64,000 bases of DNA, from the NCBI RefSeq assembly GCF_964246085.1, contig NZ_CAXTPD010000011.1. One strand, written 5' to 3'. This document shows, one piece after another, positions 60,258 to 64,000 of the stretch (its first letter is position 1; each line of letters begins with the position of its first letter). The notes beneath the pieces are model-generated. The model searched no databases. It had not been told where the DNA came from and saw only the letters and a program-made list of their open reading frames with translations. This stretch comes from Brotaphodocola sp003480315 (GTDB taxonomy: Bacteria; Bacillota; Clostridia; Lachnospirales; Lachnospiraceae). The position numbers and the translations under genes were made by a program.

Positions 60258-60476
60258 TTATTTTACCTCTACGCACTGAGCATCGTCTTTTCTGACAGAA
60301 AGCTCATAGCCTCTGACGGTAATTTCAACCGGATCTCCAAGAGGAGCAACTTTTCTGATGTAAAGCTCGCTTCCTTTCGTGATACCCATGTCCATAATAC
60401 GACGCTTGTAAGCACCATCACCACTGATCTTGGTTACCACAACGGTACTTCCAACTGCTGCATCACCTAAAGTCAT
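60258..60476 (-). CDS. feoA: FeoA-domain protein (second copy)
   Basis: 72 residues, an SH3-like FeoA domain: KRRIMDMGITKGSELYIRK, APLGDPVEITVRGYELSVRK. It probably binds FeoB at the membrane and adjusts transport. The start at 60476 has AAAGGAG ahead (60497 is an alternative). It sits 47 bases before feoB and about 106 bases after the first feoA. Confidence 0.95.
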   Translation of the reverse strand: MTLGDAAVGSTVVVTKISGDGAYKRRIMDMGITKGSELYIRKVAPLGDPVEITVRGYELSVRKDDAQCVEVK

Positions 60477-60582
60477 CGTCTTATTCTCCTTTCCCAAAAA
60501 TCACTGCCATCCGCTTATTTCTGTGCCACAGCAAAACGACAGATAAATCTCAGTTGTATATAGTTACGCACTCACGGAAAGC

Positions 60583-60801
60583 TTACGCTACCATGATGTG
60601 ACGAGCCATATCCTGATTAATTGCAACTCTGGAATCTTTGATGTTCACGATCACGTTGCCTCCGATCGCGGAAATAACTGTTACCTCAGATCCAACCACA
60701 AATCCGAGATTTGCCAGAAAACGCTTGGTTTCATCGTTTCCTCCGACTCTCTGGATCTTGCTTGCCTGGCCAACCGGCGCCATAGTAAGTGGCATCATCA
60801 T
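60583..60801 (-). CDS. feoA: FeoA-domain protein (first copy)
   Basis: 72 residues: MPLTMAPVGQASKIQRVGG, TKRFLANLGFVVGSEVTVIS, GGNVIVNIKDSRVAINQDMA. Diverged from the second copy, as is usual for tandem FeoA proteins of Clostridia that may form a heteromer. Three ATG codons in a row make the exact start uncertain by two codons. First gene after the feo promoter. Confidence 0.93.
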   Translation of the reverse strand: MMMPLTMAPVGQASKIQRVGGNDETKRFLANLGFVVGSEVTVISAIGGNVIVNIKDSRVAINQDMARHIMVA

Positions 60802-60868
60802 TCATCTTCTTTCTTTTTCTTAATATGCATATCTGCAATCTCATATGTCAGCGCACAGTGACACACAA

Positions 60869-60920
60869 TTAGTGCCCGCTAACCTGAGATTAGTATAGGC
60901 TAACCGAAGTTAGCCGTCAA
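60869..60920 (-). promoter_or_regulatory. feo promoter with DtxR/IdeR-like boxes
   Basis: On the minus strand TTGACG (60915-60920), 17 bases, TATACT (60892-60897). The spacer is filled by the palindrome GGCTAAC-TTCG-GTTAGCC. TTAGTATAGGCTAACCGAA (60890-60908, plus strand) matches 16 of 19 positions of the DtxR/IdeR consensus, and a weaker copy TTAGTGCCCGCTAACCTGA lies at 60869-60887. A DtxR-family regulator is encoded at 54008. Iron-dependent repression is the natural reading. Confidence 0.75.
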
Positions 60921-61003
60921 TAACTTTCTCGCATTTTTTTCAATTTTATTAGGTATTGCTAACTGTATATTTCCTTATTGAGAAAAATTTATTCATAATA
61001 GAA

Positions 61004-61051
61004 ACAAAACAGGACCGAAAAATCCGAGCGGATTTTTCGGTCCTGTTTTGT
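61004..61051 (-). terminator. strong terminator after the metal ABC operon
   Basis: ACAAAACAGGACCGAAAAAT with three more bases pairs perfectly (23 bp) with its complement across a two-base loop, followed on the minus strand by TTTCTATT. It is the longest perfect hairpin in the window and lies 11 bases past the permease stop. Confidence 0.9.
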
Positions 61052-61061
61052 TGTAATATTT

Positions 61062-61889
61062 TTACTTTTTTGTCACCCGCATCAGCACGCTCTGTACCAC
61101 GCTGAACACGATAAACGCTGCCAGATTTACCAGCACCACGCTGGCTCCGGCCGGGGTAGAACATCCGTAAGAGAAGATAATGCCGAACAGAAAGCATACA
61201 ACCGCCAGCACACCAGAGCAGATCACTACACCTCGGAAGCTTTTAAAAATCCGCATGGCGGTCAGTGCCGGGAAGATAATGAGGCTGGAGATCAGCATGG
61301 CTCCCATCATCCGCATGCCGAGAACAATAGTGACTGCCGTCAGCACGGCAATCAGCACGTTGTAAAGCTCTACATTCACACCGGTAGCCTTTGCGAAATT
61401 CTCATCAAAGGTAACCGCAAACAGCTTGTTGTAACAGAACACAAACAAACACAGTACAATGATGGACAGCACAGCACTTAGGATCACGTCCTCCCGGCTC
61501 ATAGCCAGGATACTTCCGAACATATAGCTGCTGACATCAGTGGTCATACCGGTTGTCAAAGATGTAACGATAATTCCGACAGCCAGGGAGCTTGCTGAGA
61601 TCATGGCGATAGCCGCATCACTTTTGACTTTTCCATGCTCGGTAATACGGAGCAGGAAAAATGCTGCCAGCACCACCAGCGGGATGGAAACCTTCAGCGG
61701 CGACCAGCCGGCCGCAACAGCAATAGAGAGTGCGCCAAAAGATACATGGGAGAGTCCGTCTCCGATCATGGAATAGCGCTTTAGTACCAGGCTTACCCCC
61801 AGAAGGGCACAGCATAAAGATACCAGGATACCTCCCACCAGGGCGCGTACCACAAAGGGATAGGAAAGCATTTCAGAGATCATACTCAT
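61062..61889 (-). CDS. znuB: metal ABC transporter permease (ZnuB/MntB family)
   Basis: 275 residues with about eight membrane helices: YPFVVRALVGGILVSLCCAL, SMIGDGLSHVSFGALSIAVA (the conserved permease-ATPase contact) and GMRMMGAMLISSLIIFPALT. It forms the channel for Zn2+ or Mn2+. It overlaps the ATPase gene by four bases (ATGA) and ends the operon. Confidence 0.93.
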   Translation of the reverse strand: MSMISEMLSYPFVVRALVGGILVSLCCALLGVSLVLKRYSMIGDGLSHVSFGALSIAVAAGWSPLKVSIPLVVLAAFFLLRITEHGKVKSDAAIAMISASSLAVGIIVTSLTTGMTTDVSSYMFGSILAMSREDVILSAVLSIIVLCLFVFCYNKLFAVTFDENFAKATGVNVELYNVLIAVLTAVTIVLGMRMMGAMLISSLIIFPALTAMRIFKSFRGVVICSGVLAVVCFLFGIIFSYGCSTPAGASVVLVNLAAFIVFSVVQSVLMRVTKK

Positions 61890-62596
61890 ACCTCGTCACC
61901 TCCCAGAAATTCTTTTCCGGCCACGCTCTGTCTGTATGCTTCTGCGGTTCCGCAGAATACGACCCTGCGGTGCAGATGCAGGATCTTGTTGGCCTGGCTG
62001 ATCACATTGCCGATATCGTGGGATACCATGATGATGGTGATCCCGTCTTCTTTGTTCAGTTTCTTAATTAAATGGTAAAAATCCTGGATCGCGGATGGAT
62101 CCAGTCCGGTGATCGGTTCATCCAGGATCAGAAGCTGTTCGGTGGCGCAGAGTGCCCGCGCGATCAGAACGCGCTGCTGCTGTCCGCCGGAGAGTTCCCG
62201 GTAGCATTTCTGCTTCAGATGCTCAATACCCAGTCGTTCCAGATTGTGGGCTGCCAGCTTCCTCTCTGCCCGGGAATAAAACGGACGGTTTCCACGGCGG
62301 CTCAGGGTTCCGGACAGCACAACCTCCTGTACCGTAGCCGGAAAATCCTTCTGGGCTGCAGTCTGCTGGGGAAGATAGCCGATGCCGCCGCGCTTTAATT
62401 CATCTGCCACGCTGAGACTTCCCCCAGTCGGCTTTAACAGGCCGAGCATTCCTTTGATCAGGGTACTTTTTCCTGAACCATTCTCTCCCACCACGCAGAG
62501 ATAATCCCCCGGATATATTTCCAGGTTCAGATCTATGACTGCATCGTGGTTTTCGTATCCAAAATCAGTGTGTTCGCATTTGATAATCGGATTCAT
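61886..62596 (-). CDS. znuC: metal ABC transporter ATPase (ZnuC-like)
   Basis: 236 residues. Walker A VVGENGSGKSTLIKGMLG, signature RELSGGQQQRVLIARAL, Walker B LLILDEPITGLDP, H-loop IIMVSHD. Middle gene of the operon, overlapping both neighbours by one to four bases, so translation is coupled. Confidence 0.95.
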   Translation of the reverse strand: MNPIIKCEHTDFGYENHDAVIDLNLEIYPGDYLCVVGENGSGKSTLIKGMLGLLKPTGGSLSVADELKRGGIGYLPQQTAAQKDFPATVQEVVLSGTLSRRGNRPFYSRAERKLAAHNLERLGIEHLKQKCYRELSGGQQQRVLIARALCATEQLLILDEPITGLDPSAIQDFYHLIKKLNKEDGITIIMVSHDIGNVISQANKILHLHRRVVFCGTAEAYRQSVAGKEFLGGDEV

Positions 62597-63696
62597 CAGT
62601 CGATTCCTTTTCGTAAATTCTCAATATTCTGGCGCATCAGTCCAGCATAGGTAATACCTGCGTCAAACTGCGCCCGGGTTACATTGTGACAGGAATGTAA
62701 GAGCAGAGGCTCTGCCCCGGTCTCCTCTCCGATGATCTCGGCAACCCGGTGGCTGCTCAGCTCTAGATAATAAACCGCCGGGATCTGCTCTTCCTTCACT
62801 TTATCGATCAGATAGGCAATGGTCTTCGCGCTTGGCTCTGTGTCAGAGCTGCAGCCGGAAAAGGCTGCGCGGTAATCCAGCTGATACTCATCAGCCAGAT
62901 AGCGGAACGGGAATTTATCTCCCATGACGATCATGTTCCGCTTCCGGTTTGCGCAAACCTCACGAAAGCCCGCATCGATCTCTTCCAGTTCCTTTTTGTA
63001 GCTTGCTGCCCCCTGATGGTAAATGTCCGCGTGGACCGGATCTGCCTGAGCCAGTGTATCGCCGATCACATCCACCAGCTTCATGGCATTCACCGGAGAA
63101 GTCCAGATGTGCTCGTCATACTCGATTTCTTCCTCATGACCGTCATGATCCACGTAATCGTGGTCATCCGCTTCGTGCGCATGGGCCGCGTGCTCCTCTG
63201 GCGTTTCATTGCTGTGATCGTGATCATCCGCCGCATGGACATGGGCGTGATCATGGTCATGATCTGCATCCTCCATGCCTTCCACGATTTCCTCTTCCAC
63301 CGTATCCACATAATCCATCATGGTGACGATAGTCATGCTGGTGGTATCCAGGGCTGCCAGGGTCTCGTCCAGCCAGTGCTCCATGGTGCCGCCGTTGCTG
63401 ATCAGCACATCGGCATGCTGAATGGTACGGATATCAGCCGGGGTCGGCTCAAAGGAGTGGCTGTCCATGCCGGCGGGGATGACCATCTGCAGGTCCACCT
63501 GGTCTCCGGCAATCTGCCGCACAAAATCATAATAGGGGAACAGGGTCACTGCCACCTTCAGCTTTCCGGCTGCTTCCGGCGAGGCATCAAAAGCCCCCTG
63601 GCTTTCCTCCGTCTGCGCACAGCCGCCGAGAAGCAGGGATATGCCAAGAAATGCCGCCGCAAACCCTGTGTTTAATCTGCTTATTCTCATGTTCAT
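62596..63696 (-). CDS. znuA: zinc/metal-binding lipoprotein (ZnuA/AdcA-like)
   Basis: 366 residues. A signal peptide ends in the lipobox LLLGGC (Cys about residue 26). Metal ligands are the His of GMDSHSFEPTPADI, the His in EYDEHIWTSP and Asp/Glu positions near the C-terminus. Between them is a His/Asp-rich loop (about residues 145-180, DHDHDHAHVHAADDHDH), which is a zinc-binding feature of ZnuA and AdcA proteins. This favours Zn2+ over Mn2+. First gene of the operon; the ATG at 63690 is an equally possible start. Confidence 0.93.
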   Translation of the reverse strand: MNMRISRLNTGFAAAFLGISLLLGGCAQTEESQGAFDASPEAAGKLKVAVTLFPYYDFVRQIAGDQVDLQMVIPAGMDSHSFEPTPADIRTIQHADVLISNGGTMEHWLDETLAALDTTSMTIVTMMDYVDTVEEEIVEGMEDADHDHDHAHVHAADDHDHSNETPEEHAAHAHEADDHDYVDHDGHEEEIEYDEHIWTSPVNAMKLVDVIGDTLAQADPVHADIYHQGAASYKKELEEIDAGFREVCANRKRNMIVMGDKFPFRYLADEYQLDYRAAFSGCSSDTEPSAKTIAYLIDKVKEEQIPAVYYLELSSHRVAEIIGEETGAEPLLLHSCHNVTRAQFDAGITYAGLMRQNIENLRKGID

Positions 63697-63733
63697 TTCT
63701 TTCTGTTGCTATGACATTGCAGGTAACATTCAA

Positions 63734-63768
63734 ACAGCTTCAGTCATCATGCATCTGACTGAAGCTGT
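63734..63768. promoter_or_regulatory. 13-bp hairpin in the znuA leader
   Basis: ACAGCTTCAGTCA and TGACTGAAGCTGT are perfect complements with a nine-base loop, 38 bases upstream of the znuA ATG and downstream of a TATACT box on the minus strand near 63795. It may be an attenuator, or the end of an upstream transcript. Confidence 0.5.
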
Positions 63769-63931
63769 CCATTTGGTTGCATAGTTATTTTTAGTATATC
63801 ACATCTTTTTTATTATGAAAAGATTCATTCTTTACAGATTTTATCAATCCACTGCCTCGTCCTTTGCCGAAACCGTCCAGAAAAATATGTTTTTCAAATG
63901 GAATAACTTTTTTATTCTATAAAAATTGCAA

Positions 63932-64000
63932 TTATAGGACGGAACGAATAAAGGTCCGGAAGTGAAAGAGACCGCTTTCCTCTATTTTCACATATCGTTG
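63932..64000 (-). CDS. possible C-terminal end of an upstream gene
   Basis: The minus strand from the window edge is open for 22 codons (ending GLFHFRTFIRSVL) and stops with TAA at 63932-63934. The residue pattern looks protein-like, but this is too short to name and could be chance. Confidence 0.25.
   Translation of the reverse strand, partial: QRYVKIEESGLFHFRTFIRSVL

Noticed and set aside
63790..63931. Possible Zur site or further gene upstream of znuA.
   Set aside because: The AT-rich stretch has a -10-like box but no clear palindrome or coding pattern.

Overview
The window reads as a chromosomal segment of an anaerobic, gut-type Clostridia member, most likely Lachnospiraceae. This is inferred from moderate GC, strong AGGAGG-type ribosome binding sites, and the gene set: ECF transporter, TRAP transporter, Feo cluster, ZapA/RodA/PBP cell-wall genes, carbamate kinase and a molybdenum hydroxylase. 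Most genes lie on the minus strand. There are no rRNA or tRNA genes, no CRISPR array and no prophage.

Layout. 1-3.3 kb: an N-carbamoyl amino acid/allantoate amidohydrolase fragment and two divergent PucR/CdaR-like regulators. 3.3-3.9 kb: deletion-scarred remnants of a LysR regulator and an old-yellow-enzyme gene. 3.9-9.6 kb: M32 carboxypeptidase, ABC-class ATPase, FAD dehydrogenase and NUDIX hydrolase. 9.7-13.2 kb: three-subunit xanthine dehydrogenase-type enzyme. 13.3-23.2 kb: housekeeping and cell-wall block (PBP, FtsW/RodA, U32 protease, a ZapA protein with a repeat-built coiled coil, RuvAB, SseB, deformylase). 23.4-28.2 kb: accessory island with an AAA/DUF4143 ATPase, an IS605-type tnpA-tnpB element and an IS110 element; both elements belong to RNA-guided families. 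28.3-39.5 kb: NSS transporter, nucleoside phosphorylase plus ECF transporter operon, isochorismatase/LPG-synthase/hydrolase operon, a candidate small RNA locus, and GGDEF, XRE and DeoR regulators. 39.8-43.6 kb: MFS, sugar epimerase and AGCS operon. 43.6-50.5 kb: acylphosphatase, YgjP, a TRAP transporter whose permease is fused to two solute-binding domains, glycosyltransferase and CPBP protease. 50.7-51.6 kb: carbamate kinase. 51.7-63.7 kb: a metal-homeostasis island with two CobW GTPases, a DtxR regulator, a P1B ATPase, a short Fur-like protein, feoA-feoA-feoB with a Cys-rich accessory protein, and a Znu-type ABC transporter.

Most notable structure not explained by ordinary genes: (i) a 146-nt element with complementary ends and nested internal hairpins, present twice (22091-22236 and 56604-56749), in the same orientation and within about 12 nt of the 5' end of a minus-strand gene; (ii) an orphan minus-strand transcription unit at 36972-37258 with a TTGACA-N17-TACAAT promoter, a palindromic operator, three tiny SD-preceded ORFs and a strong terminator; (iii) the DctM-DctP-DctP fusion with an internal amber codon at a Gln position; (iv) a promoter, short leader and terminator in front of the TRAP operon that partly resembles a T-box.

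The metal genes look co-regulated. A DtxR/IdeR-like palindrome fills the 17-bp spacer of the feo promoter, and a related half-conserved site lies in front of the Fur-like gene. All functional assignments come from reading motifs; no database search was run.
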